From: CALECP01 sp964389925
GTDB taxonomy: Bacteria; Chloroflexota; Anaerolineae; Promineifilales; Promineifilaceae
Direction: 5' to 3'
DNA length: 64,000 nucleotides
Assembly (NCBI GenBank): GCA_964389925.1
Contig: CAYMGE010000010.1
Coordinates: forward strand, 1-64,000
Positions 1-8,273 of the stretch are shown in pieces (position 1 is the first letter of the stretch; every line of letters starts with the position of its first letter). The position numbers were made by a program, and so were the translations under genes. The notes below the pieces were generated by a model. The model was not told the origin of the DNA. It saw nothing but the letters and a program-made list of their open reading frames with translations, and did no database searches.

Positions 1-67
1 TTATCTTCTTCATCCCTCTATTCTCTCACATTTTCAACCTGCGGGAATTGCTGTCAACTTAGCAAAA

Positions 68-1975
68 TTAATCAATCACCCAAATTGGGTCGGGATGATT
101 CATTGTGATGAGGCCGTTATCTTTGAGCGTGATCCATTCCCGAAACCCATAACGATGAGGGGGTTGACTCTGACGTTTAACCGTGTAGACATTTCCCCAA
201 TCGGTTGCCCATCCCAGTAGTTCTCGAACACCTGCTTGCTCACGCCAAACCTTGCCAAATCCATACTCTGGTTGGTATAAGCCGTCGGGTGGGATGAGTG
301 TCTCGTCACGGATAGGGTCAACGCCATGCTCAAAGGTGTCAATCAACTCGGCATTCGCTAATCCATTCCATGTGCTATAAATAATGATATCTTGCGCCTC
401 TATCCAAATCATAAAGCCATTCTCAAAGTTTTGTTGTGAGCCATTCGAGATTAGACCTTGTGTAAGGCAAGGTGAAGAATCGGCCGCCCCATCAATAATT
501 GTGGGATATTCACAAGGCAGTTCAGTTGAAAACGTCTCTTCAATGCACTGAGTTTCATTGCAGGCTGTCATCACGTAGAAAATAGGCCAGCCACCTAGTT
601 CGGGAATAAATGATTGTGGGAGTGTGCCTTCGGCCGATAGTTCATACGTCGCTTGAGCTTGATTCCACTCACCGCCTGAACGAACTATTTCTATCGTTTC
701 CGCCCCATCAACAGCCCACTCTAACACGACATTATCAGTTGGCTTAGTTGGTTGCGTTGCCAACCGAAAGTAGGTGACTCCAATCTCACCAAGGGCAGGC
801 GGGGTCACAGATACGAGTGTAGTAGGTGGGCGTTGTTCTGCACGCAGAACGTTTGGCTTAGGATAAGAAATCGACCAGCTTTGATTGAGAACGTCAATTG
901 TGATCACATTGTCATCTGGCAAACCGATAAATGCCTTATAGTTGCCAGAGCGCGAACTAGATTCTGCTTGGCGGATTGACGTAAAGTTGATGGGTTGGCT
1001 AACCGCCCAGCCTAACGTTTGACGCACAAAATCATTCGTGCGCCACAATTTGCCAAACCCATATTCGGGCTGTAAATAGCCCGTGGGTGGTGCAATTGAT
1101 GTCAACCGAATGGGATCGCTCTCTGCATCAAAGCTATCTATCAGCTCATCATTTTCAATTCCATTCCATGTGCTGTAGAGAATTTGATCGAGTTCCTGCG
1201 TCCAAAGCATAAAACCGTCTTCAAACGGTTGAAAGGCGGCAACGGAGACGAGCGGCTCACCTGGACAACTATCGCTTGGGTAGTCAAAGCCAAATACCCA
1301 ATCATGCTCGCACGGCACAGTGACAGTGAATTCAGCATATACGTTTGAGGATTCAGGACTTGTCAGAACATAAGTGGCCTCCCATCCGCCAGCAGAGACA
1401 GGGAACGTATGTTCCATCGAATTAGAGCTTGAGACGTTCCACTGTTGTCCTACCTCTGCCCATTCACCACCAGTGCGCGAGATAGTCACATTCTCAACAC
1501 CTCGAACATCCCATTCGAGGCGAGCTGGTTCGCTTGGTCTTGTTAGCGGTGCGGCAAAGCGAAAGAAATTGACTGTGGCAGTTGGTGGCGTTGTTTTTGT
1601 TGGAGAAGGGGCAACAACTGTTGAAGTAGGTTGTAGTATTATAGGAAGTTGTGTCGAGGTTACCGCCGGTTTTGTTGGCACAACGGGAGTATGTGTTTCA
1701 GTAGCAGGTCGTGTCAATGTTGGCAGCTTGGTTGTTGTTGCAAGGGGTGTCCAAGTTGGTAACTTTGTGTTTGTTGGTGATTGTGTGGGCTTATCAGTTG
1801 GGGCAACGGCCTGTTCTGAAGGAATTCGTGTTGGGGCAAGCGTGCTTGTTTGGCGAGCAACAACTGAAATTGGCTCAACTGTTGATGATTGTGTGATGGG
1901 TGTCATTGCTCCATCAGTGGTCATTTGGCAGCCAATCAAGATGATGAAAAGTAGGGGAAGTAAAAGTTGTTTCAT
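68..1975 (-). CDS. Lipoprotein with Thr/Pro linker and two repeated domains
   Basis: The 635-residue product begins with a hydrophobic signal ending in LIGC, so Cys16 is a likely lipidation site and the protein should sit on the outer face of the membrane. Residues about 17-133 are a low-complexity Thr/Pro/Ser linker. Two homologous domains of about 240 residues follow (about 135-375 and 402-635). Each starts with an F-R-(L/F)-A strand and a TGGEW or SGGEW turn. Each continues with a block containing YSTWNG, D-P-I-R and QPEYGFGK-W-R. The Chloroflexota often carry such Pro/Thr-linked surface lipoproteins. I do not recognise a named family or a catalytic motif; ligand binding at the surface is only a guess. 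The ATG at 1975 gives the signal peptide directly. Confidence 0.8.
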   Translation of the reverse strand: MKQLLLPLLFIILIGCQMTTDGAMTPITQSSTVEPISVVARQTSTLAPTRIPSEQAVAPTDKPTQSPTNTKLPTWTPLATTTKLPTLTRPATETHTPVVPTKPAVTSTQLPIILQPTSTVVAPSPTKTTPPTATVNFFRFAAPLTRPSEPARLEWDVRGVENVTISRTGGEWAEVGQQWNVSSSNSMEHTFPVSAGGWEATYVLTSPESSNVYAEFTVTVPCEHDWVFGFDYPSDSCPGEPLVSVAAFQPFEDGFMLWTQELDQILYSTWNGIENDELIDSFDAESDPIRLTSIAPPTGYLQPEYGFGKLWRTNDFVRQTLGWAVSQPINFTSIRQAESSSRSGNYKAFIGLPDDNVITIDVLNQSWSISYPKPNVLRAEQRPPTTLVSVTPPALGEIGVTYFRLATQPTKPTDNVVLEWAVDGAETIEIVRSGGEWNQAQATYELSAEGTLPQSFIPELGGWPIFYVMTACNETQCIEETFSTELPCEYPTIIDGAADSSPCLTQGLISNGSQQNFENGFMIWIEAQDIIIYSTWNGLANAELIDTFEHGVDPIRDETLIPPDGLYQPEYGFGKVWREQAGVRELLGWATDWGNVYTVKRQSQPPHRYGFREWITLKDNGLITMNHPDPIWVID

Positions 1976-2026
1976 AACTATGGTTTACAGGATAATTACC
2001 GTTACTGCTGGTTGCATTGTAGGCGA

Positions 2027-2040
2027 TTTTCGGCCGAAAA
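2027..2040. repeat. Intergenic copy of the iterated palindrome, 14 bp perfect
   Basis: TTTTCGGCCGAAAA is a perfect palindrome in the gap between the lipoprotein and map genes. It extends the common 8-mer by three bases on each side. Upstream sequence is G/T-rich and downstream sequence runs into CCCC. Confidence 0.85.
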
Positions 2041-2074
2041 CCCCATGAACACCTCATAAAACTTATCTCGTTTA

Positions 2075-2195
2075 GAGTGCATTTCATCTGAGTAAAAACG
2101 TGTATCGGGGTTTGCAAATCCCGATACATCTGCTCCAGAAGACTGGATTCCTACCTTCGTGGGAATGACAGTTCTTACTGATTTGAAATGCACTC
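2075..2195. mobile_element. 121-bp element with terminal inverted repeats and nested palindromes
   Basis: The ends are 21-bp inverted repeats, GAGTGCATTTCA at 2075 and its complement ending at 2195, matching at 17 of 21 positions. Inside lie two further units. A 26-bp near-palindrome at 2102-2127 is built on GTATCGGG. A repeat at 2143-2169 belongs to the GGATTCCT..GGGAATGAC class also found near 53.3 and 58.6 kb. There is no room for a transposase, so it would be a non-autonomous (MITE-like) element. Mobility is inferred from structure alone; no target-site duplication was established. Confidence 0.55.
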
Positions 2196-2270
2196 ATCTC
2201 ATTTGTCCCTCTAACATCGACCCTGTACACTCTGGATGATAGGTGATGTAATTCCTATCAAGGTAACTCC

Positions 2271-3140
2271 GTGAAATCATTATTAGGCAGAATAGGATCA
2301 AGCATGAGGCGTAGAGTCAAAGGTCGTCGTTTAGGAAAGGCTATTCGCATTAAGAAAAAACGTGATATAGAGCAGTTGAAAGAGTCCGGTCAGCTTGTGG
2401 CTGAGTGTTTCGCTTTACTCAAGACATCAATCCAACCGGGTGTTACATTACGTGAGTTGGATAAAAAGGTGGAGATGTTGATTCGTGAGCGCGGTGCAGA
2501 GCCACTTTACAAAGGGTATCGCGGCAGCCCACCTGACCATCCGCCCTTTCCCGGTGTGATTTGTGCCTCGCTCAATAATGAAGTTTGTCATGGGTTGCCC
2601 GACATGCGTCGTCTACGCAATGGTGACATTATTGGCATTGACATTGGCCTGACAAAAAATGGTTGGTGTGGTGATGCTTGCGTGACGTTTCCTGTTGGCA
2701 ACATTAGTCCGCTGGCGCAACGTTTGTTGCGTGTCTCCGAAGAGGCGATGTACGAGGGAATTAAAGCAGCGAAAGTCGGCCGCCCCGTTGGTGAGATTGG
2801 TGTTGCTATTGAAAACTATGCGCGGAGACATGGTTACAGCGTTGTCAAGCAGTGGGGCGGGCATGGCTTAGGACGCGATTTGCATGAAGCACCTTCAATT
2901 CCCCACGTAGGCCCTGCTCATGAACTGCCACGTATTCGTCCGGGCATGGTCTTTACCGTTGAGCCAATGGTCAATATCGGCTCACAGGAATGCTATTTGG
3001 GTGACGACGGTTGGACAGTCTATACAAGTGATGGCACACTTTCTGCTCAATTCGAGCATACCATCGCTGTCACACGCAATGGTGCAGAAATTCTGTCACC
3101 ATGGCACGAGACGATGGGACGCATTTTGGAAACCATGTAG
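2271..3140 (+). CDS. map: Type I methionine aminopeptidase
   Basis: Removes the initiator methionine from nascent proteins in the cytoplasm. The 289-residue product shows the family's metal ligands in order: Asp124 and Asp135 (IGIDIG ... WCGD), His198 in GHGLGRDLHEAP, Glu231 in TVEPM and Glu262 in QFEHT. His107 in NEVCHGLP matches the substrate-binding histidine. The start chosen is a GTG with AAGG about 7 bases upstream. It gives a strongly basic tail of about 25 residues before the usual family start; an internal ATG at codon 12 is an alternative. The gene stands alone, and the FHA gene converges on it three bases away. Confidence 0.93.
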   Translation: MKSLLGRIGSSMRRRVKGRRLGKAIRIKKKRDIEQLKESGQLVAECFALLKTSIQPGVTLRELDKKVEMLIRERGAEPLYKGYRGSPPDHPPFPGVICASLNNEVCHGLPDMRRLRNGDIIGIDIGLTKNGWCGDACVTFPVGNISPLAQRLLRVSEEAMYEGIKAAKVGRPVGEIGVAIENYARRHGYSVVKQWGGHGLGRDLHEAPSIPHVGPAHELPRIRPGMVFTVEPMVNIGSQECYLGDDGWTVYTSDGTLSAQFEHTIAVTRNGAEILSPWHETMGRILETM

Positions 3141-3143
3141 TGT

Positions 3144-3833
3144 TCAACAGTGAATATCCAACGACTGTGAGCCACCAGATTCGGCAGTGACAACAAACTG
3201 CGTTACGCCCTCTCTACGCCAAAGTGACAGTCTGCGTGAAGCTGCTAGTTCATAGGGAACCCAACTCTCTAAGCCAGCAGCAATTTCGATGTCCCAGCAT
3301 TGACCGACAACCTCTAGCCCTTTTGCATTATTGACACTGATTTTATACTTTTCAGGCAGGATGGTGTTGTTTGTGATCGACAACGTGAGATTACTACCTA
3401 AACGCCACGCATTTAATGTCATCTCCTCGGCCGCCTCTTCTTTCTTTACACGGGATGCTCTTAACGCAGAACTCTTTTTTGGTTTGAGGATTGCCGCATA
3501 CTTAATGCTAAGACGCAACATCATTCGGCCGAGATAAAGGGGAACTGTTGGGTTCCAACGATACGGCTTGTGGGCTTCCAAGCGTGTGCCATCTAGCCAC
3601 GTTCCATTACTGCTATTACAGTCACTTACATACCATCCGTCCGCATCAGAGAAAATCTCTACATGCTGACGCGAAATGCCTAGATCATTAATTTGGATAT
3701 CCTGCGCGTCTGTGCGTCCAATCGTGATAGATGGTTTTTCGACAGGGATTTCATGGGGTGAGAACCCTGGCCGATAGAGGATAAGTCCAGTGCGACATGC
3801 TTGTGTTTGGAAAAGTTGAGTAGCTACTGTCAT
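3144..3833 (-). CDS. FHA-domain protein
   Basis: FHA domains bind phosphothreonine peptides, usually downstream of Ser/Thr kinases. The N-terminal half has the conserved FHA pattern: ITIGR, then GISRQHVEI, then SSNGTWLDG. These supply the Arg, Ser-x-x-His and Asn positions that hold the phosphopeptide. The C-terminal half (about 130-229) is a basic stretch followed by a beta-rich region that I do not recognise, resembling domains that follow FHA in some bacterial signalling proteins. I place the start at the ATG at 3833 (229 residues); a TTG at 3872 would add 13 residues. No kinase gene is adjacent. The last codons converge on map. Confidence 0.85.
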   Translation of the reverse strand: MTVATQLFQTQACRTGLILYRPGFSPHEIPVEKPSITIGRTDAQDIQINDLGISRQHVEIFSDADGWYVSDCNSSNGTWLDGTRLEAHKPYRWNPTVPLYLGRMMLRLSIKYAAILKPKKSSALRASRVKKEEAAEEMTLNAWRLGSNLTLSITNNTILPEKYKISVNNAKGLEVVGQCWDIEIAAGLESWVPYELAASRRLSLWRREGVTQFVVTAESGGSQSLDIHC

Positions 3834-3992
3834 GATACTACGATGCTCTATGTTGTGTTGTTGGACAGTCAATTATCCACAAAATCCCTTGAACAAGGGT
3901 TGAGGCCAGTTGTTGGAATTCACCTTAGCATAGCGGACAACTGACTGGCAACAGGAAAATTCTATACGACAGTAATTATGCAACGTATATAG

Positions 3993-4021
3993 GCAAAAAA
4001 AGCCGGCTTAACGCTTTTTTA
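3993..4021 (-). terminator. Probable terminator after folE2
   Basis: Read on the minus strand, AAAAAAGC and GCTTTTTTT flank a short loop, and the run of T follows immediately. It lies about 45 bases past the folE2 stop and upstream of the FHA gene. Confidence 0.6.
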
Positions 4022-4063
4022 TCGCTATCTTCACGCCAATTTCACATCACTTGTAAAATCTCG

Positions 4064-5080
4064 TCATACTTTATGGATCATACTCGTCATAGTAGAGGGT
4101 TCGATTTCGGCCGAAAATCCCCCTTCAACCCCCTTCACAATCACTGAAACTGCATCATGACTGTGCAGAGACTCCTGATGACTCGCCACTACCTTGAAAT
4201 CGACGATGCGTGCATCTTGTTCCAGTTCAAAGTAAAGTAAACGCACTGCATCCTCAACAAATTTGAGATAAGCCGCATTCATCTCAGCAAACGCTTGCTC
4301 ATCCTCGCGCTTAACCATCACTTGCGTCTCCGTTTGCAACGCACGCAAACATAAATCACGCAAATCTTCGATCCAGACCATCCCCTTTGTTTCAACCGTC
4401 ACCCGCGCAACTGATCGCTGGCTATGTGGAACGGCTGCAACGCCGCGTGTCTCAATCGCGTGCTGCGAAAGCTCGTAGCTACATGGGCAAGCGGATGAAT
4501 AGACAAAGTCAAAGTGGAGAAAATCGCGCACAACCCCACCGTTGTCCATACGTGACTCAAACGCGACATCATAATACTGATAGCCCGACAACCCAGAGCG
4601 CAGTGATTCATTGAGCATCGGATAGCGGAAACGTAAAATCAGTCGTGCCTCCAAACCACCGATCTTCTGATTGTAGTCACGCAAAATTTCGCGCAGGTAG
4701 TTGCTAGACAACGTTTGATCTTTGTGTTCGTAGAAAGTGCGAATGATACGGGACATGTTGATCCCCTTTTTCATCGCCTCCAGCGACACCGTTCCCGTTA
4801 CGCTCGTTTCAAGCTGGATCGTGCCACCTTCCCGCGTGCGATAGCGAATCGGCAAGCGAAAGTTGTGGATGCCGACCTGTTGAATGGTGACAGGCTTACC
4901 TTGAATCAGCGAAGATGCACCATTTTGTAAATCGGGCAAGGTCGCCTTGTATTCGGGTGTGACAGCAAATTCGCGGTCATAATGCCGTTCAGGGCCGCGT
5001 TCTGTGTTGAGATGAGCGAGTGATTGCGATTCTTGTAAAAGAATGGCTGCATGACCATTTGAATGTCCATTATTTTTCAT
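4064..5080 (-). CDS. folE2: GTP cyclohydrolase FolE2 (type IB)
   Basis: Converts GTP to 7,8-dihydroneopterin triphosphate, the first step toward folate and the queuosine precursor. The 338-residue product has the family's hallmarks: FRLPIRY, the KKGINMSRI-RTFYEH block, the metal-site segment SSACPCS, PHSQRS, and the C-terminal ASHQESLHSHDA. FolE2 replaces zinc-dependent FolE in many bacteria and often works with other metals. The start follows a short gap of 11 bases after the small upstream gene on the same strand, so the two are probably co-transcribed. A hairpin with a T-run lies just downstream. Confidence 0.94.
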   Translation of the reverse strand: MKNNGHSNGHAAILLQESQSLAHLNTERGPERHYDREFAVTPEYKATLPDLQNGASSLIQGKPVTIQQVGIHNFRLPIRYRTREGGTIQLETSVTGTVSLEAMKKGINMSRIIRTFYEHKDQTLSSNYLREILRDYNQKIGGLEARLILRFRYPMLNESLRSGLSGYQYYDVAFESRMDNGGVVRDFLHFDFVYSSACPCSYELSQHAIETRGVAAVPHSQRSVARVTVETKGMVWIEDLRDLCLRALQTETQVMVKREDEQAFAEMNAAYLKFVEDAVRLLYFELEQDARIVDFKVVASHQESLHSHDAVSVIVKGVEGGFSAEIEPSTMTSMIHKV

Positions 5081-5091
5081 GTGATTGCCCT

Positions 5092-5439
5092 TTAATCTTT
5101 TCGCACAAAATCGCGTGCGCTAATAGGGTTTGATCCCTGACTATTTGTCAGTTGGGCCGCGATTTTTAATCCGTCGGTTGTAAGTAGGAATGTTGCTGAT
5201 GGGAATTTGTGGTTTGTCTCAATCAGACGCTTTTTTCGTAAATCGAGAACTGTTTTACGCGGGATAGGGTATGAATTCATCTTCCCTCGCAACTCGTAAA
5301 TTTTGCTGCCTTCAATGTCGCGTTGTGAACGCAGTGCAGATCCTTGGAAAACGGCGATCAGTATCTGTTGTTGTTTGGTCGTCAACCAAACACCGTCAAC
5401 CCAACTACCTTTAGCACGTAAAAAGCTCCAGATTTTCAT
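5092..5439 (-). CDS. Small winged-helix-like hypothetical protein
   Basis: The 115-residue product is basic. It has a helix-rich centre followed by DLRKKRLIE and a TFLLTTDGLKIA stretch, which looks like the third helix and wing of a winged helix (compare the common 'L..T..G' wing of MarR/PadR-like folds). That is a weak fold impression, not a family match. It sits 35 bases after the DUF2339 gene and 11 bases before folE2 on the same strand, suggesting a three-gene transcript. I do not recognise a function. Confidence 0.6.
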   Translation of the reverse strand: MKIWSFLRAKGSWVDGVWLTTKQQQILIAVFQGSALRSQRDIEGSKIYELRGKMNSYPIPRKTVLDLRKKRLIETNHKFPSATFLLTTDGLKIAAQLTNSQGSNPISARDFVRKD

Positions 5440-5474
5440 GCTCTTAACATTGGACGCGCCAGAGAGTGACGGTC

Positions 5475-7289
5475 TTACGTCACTGAGTTAGGTCGTCGCC
5501 AGAGACCGTAGCTTAACACAAGAAAAAGCACACCAAATCCGAAAAACAACAGAATGCGATAGACTGCATCGACTTCAGCAAAATCGACGAGCAGCAGTTT
5601 GCCAACAATTATAAAAAGTGTGCCAAGTGCGACTTGGCGGGCAAATATCTGCTGTTGCCAAACACTCCAAACCAGCAAAATTATTGCCGTCGCGCCCCAG
5701 AGAATTGAGATAATCGCCTGGCCGTTTGTGAACTCAAGGCATTGTGCCAAGATAAAGGCTAAAAACATCGTGTAGGCGGCGAGCTGGTAGGTGCGTTTTT
5801 CGGCCGATCTCCCCATCGCCAACCCCAACGCGCCAATCGCAATAATTGCGACCAAATCCAATGCCGTCGCCCAAATCGTGACATCGACCATCGCAATGCG
5901 GAAAAGCAACACACTGACAATCCCAAATGTTGCGACATGGGCAAAGATTCGCAACCACTTCAGCTGGCTCCGCATCGCGGCGAGATGCAAACCGAGTATC
6001 TCAGCTAAGATCACGACAAAAAGCCATTCGCCCTCAAATAAGAGCAGCAAGGACAGGGTGAAAAGCAAAATCGTTGTAAACAAATGAATGTCGCGTAACA
6101 CTGATTTTTGCTGTGTCAGCCAAAACGCCATCGCGCCAAAACCACCTGTCAAAAGTAATATCCATGCCCCCGCGGCCTCTTTTTCCAGATCAAATAACCA
6201 AAGTAGCCCACTGAAAAAGATAAATGTGAACGGTGTAGTGAGGGTCAAAAGGTGAACATCTCGGTTGAAAATACCAGCCATCGTCTCGTTGGCAATGCCA
6301 AATGTACTGGCCTTCCAGCGTAACGGCCGACGTTGATGGAACACAGAGCGGATAACGGGCAAGAGCCATGCCAACGCAAACCACCCCGTCACGCCAAGCT
6401 GTACAACCCATTGTTCAGATGAGTCATGTGCGCTGATAGCGGTCGAGAAAATTAGGAAACTACCAATCACGCCTGTCCAAAGCAACAGTTTCCAGCCGCG
6501 CCAAAAATAGATCGCGCCAATCGTTAGCAGAATCAAGCAAGTATAGACAACCAAGCCAGTCACTGAGCCACTGTCTGTATACAGCAAAAACGGGGTCGCC
6601 AAACCACCAGTTGCAGCGATCAGGGAGAGCAGTGAGTCATCTTGTTGTAGTGCGAGCGCATAACCGGCAGTGGTTATCAAAAGCATGTAACCAAACGCGA
6701 TAGGGTAAGCGACGAGGTCATACAGTTGGAAGGCGGCGAAGCCTGTCACATAGTAGGCGACGAGACCGCCACCTAGCAGGGCTTTGCTAAGTTTAGGTCT
6801 TTTCTCAAACATCCAGAACCCGCCGCCCATCAACAACGTACTTAAGACAAATCCAATCCCAACCCGCACTACAGGCGTGATCCAGCCACGATCAATCGCC
6901 AGTCGAAAGAGCAACGCCAACGCCAAAATCGTTAAGCCGATGCCCGCCTTGTCGAGCCAAAACTCGCCGCTCAACAAGTCGCTTGCGGTGATACGGCTGG
7001 TCGATTCTGGTTCAGGCTGTTGGGATTCTTGTGAGGTTGTTTCGTGCCACTGCTGTTGGCGGTCAGCTTTTGTGATCGTTGGGGTTGGTTGTGGGGTTTC
7101 GGCCGAAACTTGCCCTACTCGCACAACATCTCCCTGTAAATTCGCCACAACCTGCTCAAGTTGGCCTAGCCGCGCTGATAACGCCGCAATCATCTGCGAT
7201 TGCGCGATATTTGCCTTACATTGAACACATTCGGTCGCTTGCGCCTCATTCAACTGCTGACAAACTGGGCAGTGGATATTTTCATTCAT
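5475..7289 (-). CDS. DUF2339 polytopic membrane protein with N-terminal zinc ribbon
   Basis: The 604-residue product begins with CPVC ... CVQC, a four-cysteine zinc ribbon at residues 8-24. A short coiled-coil segment and a polar linker follow to about residue 100. From about 110 to the end there are roughly 14 or more hydrophobic helices, beginning with the SGEFWLDKAGIGLTILALALL segment typical of DUF2339. Members are predicted membrane proteins without an established activity. Its minus-strand neighbours downstream are the small protein and folE2. Several TCGGCCGA copies fall in the coding sequence, with marked base-skew flips around 5800 and 7099. Confidence 0.85.
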   Translation of the reverse strand: MNENIHCPVCQQLNEAQATECVQCKANIAQSQMIAALSARLGQLEQVVANLQGDVVRVGQVSAETPQPTPTITKADRQQQWHETTSQESQQPEPESTSRITASDLLSGEFWLDKAGIGLTILALALLFRLAIDRGWITPVVRVGIGFVLSTLLMGGGFWMFEKRPKLSKALLGGGLVAYYVTGFAAFQLYDLVAYPIAFGYMLLITTAGYALALQQDDSLLSLIAATGGLATPFLLYTDSGSVTGLVVYTCLILLTIGAIYFWRGWKLLLWTGVIGSFLIFSTAISAHDSSEQWVVQLGVTGWFALAWLLPVIRSVFHQRRPLRWKASTFGIANETMAGIFNRDVHLLTLTTPFTFIFFSGLLWLFDLEKEAAGAWILLLTGGFGAMAFWLTQQKSVLRDIHLFTTILLFTLSLLLLFEGEWLFVVILAEILGLHLAAMRSQLKWLRIFAHVATFGIVSVLLFRIAMVDVTIWATALDLVAIIAIGALGLAMGRSAEKRTYQLAAYTMFLAFILAQCLEFTNGQAIISILWGATAIILLVWSVWQQQIFARQVALGTLFIIVGKLLLVDFAEVDAVYRILLFFGFGVLFLVLSYGLWRRPNSVT

Positions 7290-7311
7290 TTTCGCCTCGC
7301 AACGCTAAAAC

Positions 7312-7346
7312 AACAAACCGTGTTTCTTATTAAAACACGGTTTGTT
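7312..7346 (-). terminator. Hairpin terminator after the 7379-8265 gene pair
   Basis: AACAAACCGTGTTT pairs with AAACACGGTTTGTT around a 7-base loop, a 14-bp perfect stem. On the minus strand a T-rich stretch follows. It lies 33 bases past the stop of the 68-residue gene. Confidence 0.75.
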
Positions 7347-7378
7347 TGCAAAAGGTTTGCGTTGTGCTAGAGATTCAT

Positions 7379-7585
7379 CTAGCCCAGATTGCCGACATGC
7401 TCCTGCATTTTGCGCTGCGAAATCTTTTTGTAGCTGTCGCGGATAATCAAATCCATCTCTTCTTGCGATAATCGAAAGCTCAAAATCTCCAGCGCATCCT
7501 CTGGTGAATTGCCATAGGTCAGCTTTTGTCGGCCGTCCTTCATATCAAACAGATACATATAATGTGGGTTGCTAAAACTACTCAT
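7379..7585 (-). CDS. Small hypothetical protein, partner of the nucleotidyltransferase
   Basis: The 68-residue product reads MSSFSNPHYMYLF at its start and is otherwise a charged helical protein with a QEEMDLIIRDSYKKI stretch. No family recognised. Its ATG overlaps the stop of the upstream nucleotidyltransferase gene by four bases (ATGA), so translation is likely coupled. A strong hairpin terminator follows. The arrangement is like a toxin-antitoxin or enzyme-accessory pair, but the sequence gives no direct proof. Confidence 0.7.
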   Translation of the reverse strand: MSSFSNPHYMYLFDMKDGRQKLTYGNSPEDALEILSFRLSQEEMDLIIRDSYKKISQRKMQEHVGNLG

Positions 7586-8265
7586 TTCTCTCCTCCATCT
7601 GGCAACTGTCTTTCCAATCGACCTAACATAATCATCGACTCCAAATCGCCACTATCCTCTGGTGAATAACGCGCAATCGCGTCGCGCACTCGCTCAATTA
7701 ACTCATCAGCATTCCAACCCAGCATCTTTGTAACATCACCATAGTCTGAGGCACGACCAGATTCTAATTTCATCAAAACGAGGTAGGGTAAATCTAAAAC
7801 AGGATAATTAGCTGGATCAAATGTAGGTCTCGATAATGCTTCATTAACCCATTCCTGATCACCAAACAGAACATCAACATCCGTGCCATTATGTGAACGC
7901 ATCAAGTAGCCTGATACAATGCCAAGCTCTTTTACACGTTTGTACCCTGCATCTTCAAGTGCCTGCAAAACAGCGTTACTATCTCGTTGGTGAACAAGAA
8001 TATCTAAATCCTTCGTCATTCGTTCTGGCATAAAGGCACGAGTTGCAACTCCTCCAACGATTACCCATTGAAAATTTTGTAGTATCTGTCTTAAATCAGG
8101 CCATTGAATATCTGCTGTTCGTCGCAACATAAACTCATGACTGCTTCCAGTGCCTGGCTTTTGTCTTCGCATACCAAGATCAATGAAAAAACGCCGAATC
8201 GCTCGCGGGGTCATCACCCCATTCTCGGCAAATTTTGCAAGGTTAGGATGCAGTTGAATTGTCAT
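7582..8265 (-). CDS. Nucleotidyltransferase-fold protein (AbiEii/MNT-like)
   Basis: The 227-residue product carries the pol-beta nucleotidyltransferase signature: VIVGGVATRAF with Gly71-Gly72, then KDLDILV with Asp87 and Asp89, and a later DVDVLFG strand supplying a further acidic residue. Such stand-alone domains occur as toxins in AbiE-like systems, as antitoxins in MNT-HEPN pairs, and as housekeeping transferases. The residues before the core (1-65) form an unfamiliar helical segment. The gene overlaps the small 68-residue gene by four bases and starts eight bases downstream of the radical SAM gene on the same strand. Confidence 0.78.
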   Translation of the reverse strand: MTIQLHPNLAKFAENGVMTPRAIRRFFIDLGMRRQKPGTGSSHEFMLRRTADIQWPDLRQILQNFQWVIVGGVATRAFMPERMTKDLDILVHQRDSNAVLQALEDAGYKRVKELGIVSGYLMRSHNGTDVDVLFGDQEWVNEALSRPTFDPANYPVLDLPYLVLMKLESGRASDYGDVTKMLGWNADELIERVRDAIARYSPEDSGDLESMIMLGRLERQLPDGGEK

Positions 8266-8273
8266 TTCGCTGT

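Noticed and set aside
1374..2048. 224-residue plus-strand frame rich in Val and Gly
   Set aside because: It is the antisense of the Thr/Pro-rich linker of the lipoprotein gene; the composition is a mirror of that repeat.
2002..2193. 63-residue minus-strand frame with VIPTKVGIQSSG
   Set aside because: It is a translation of the dispersed repeats in the 121-bp element, not a gene.
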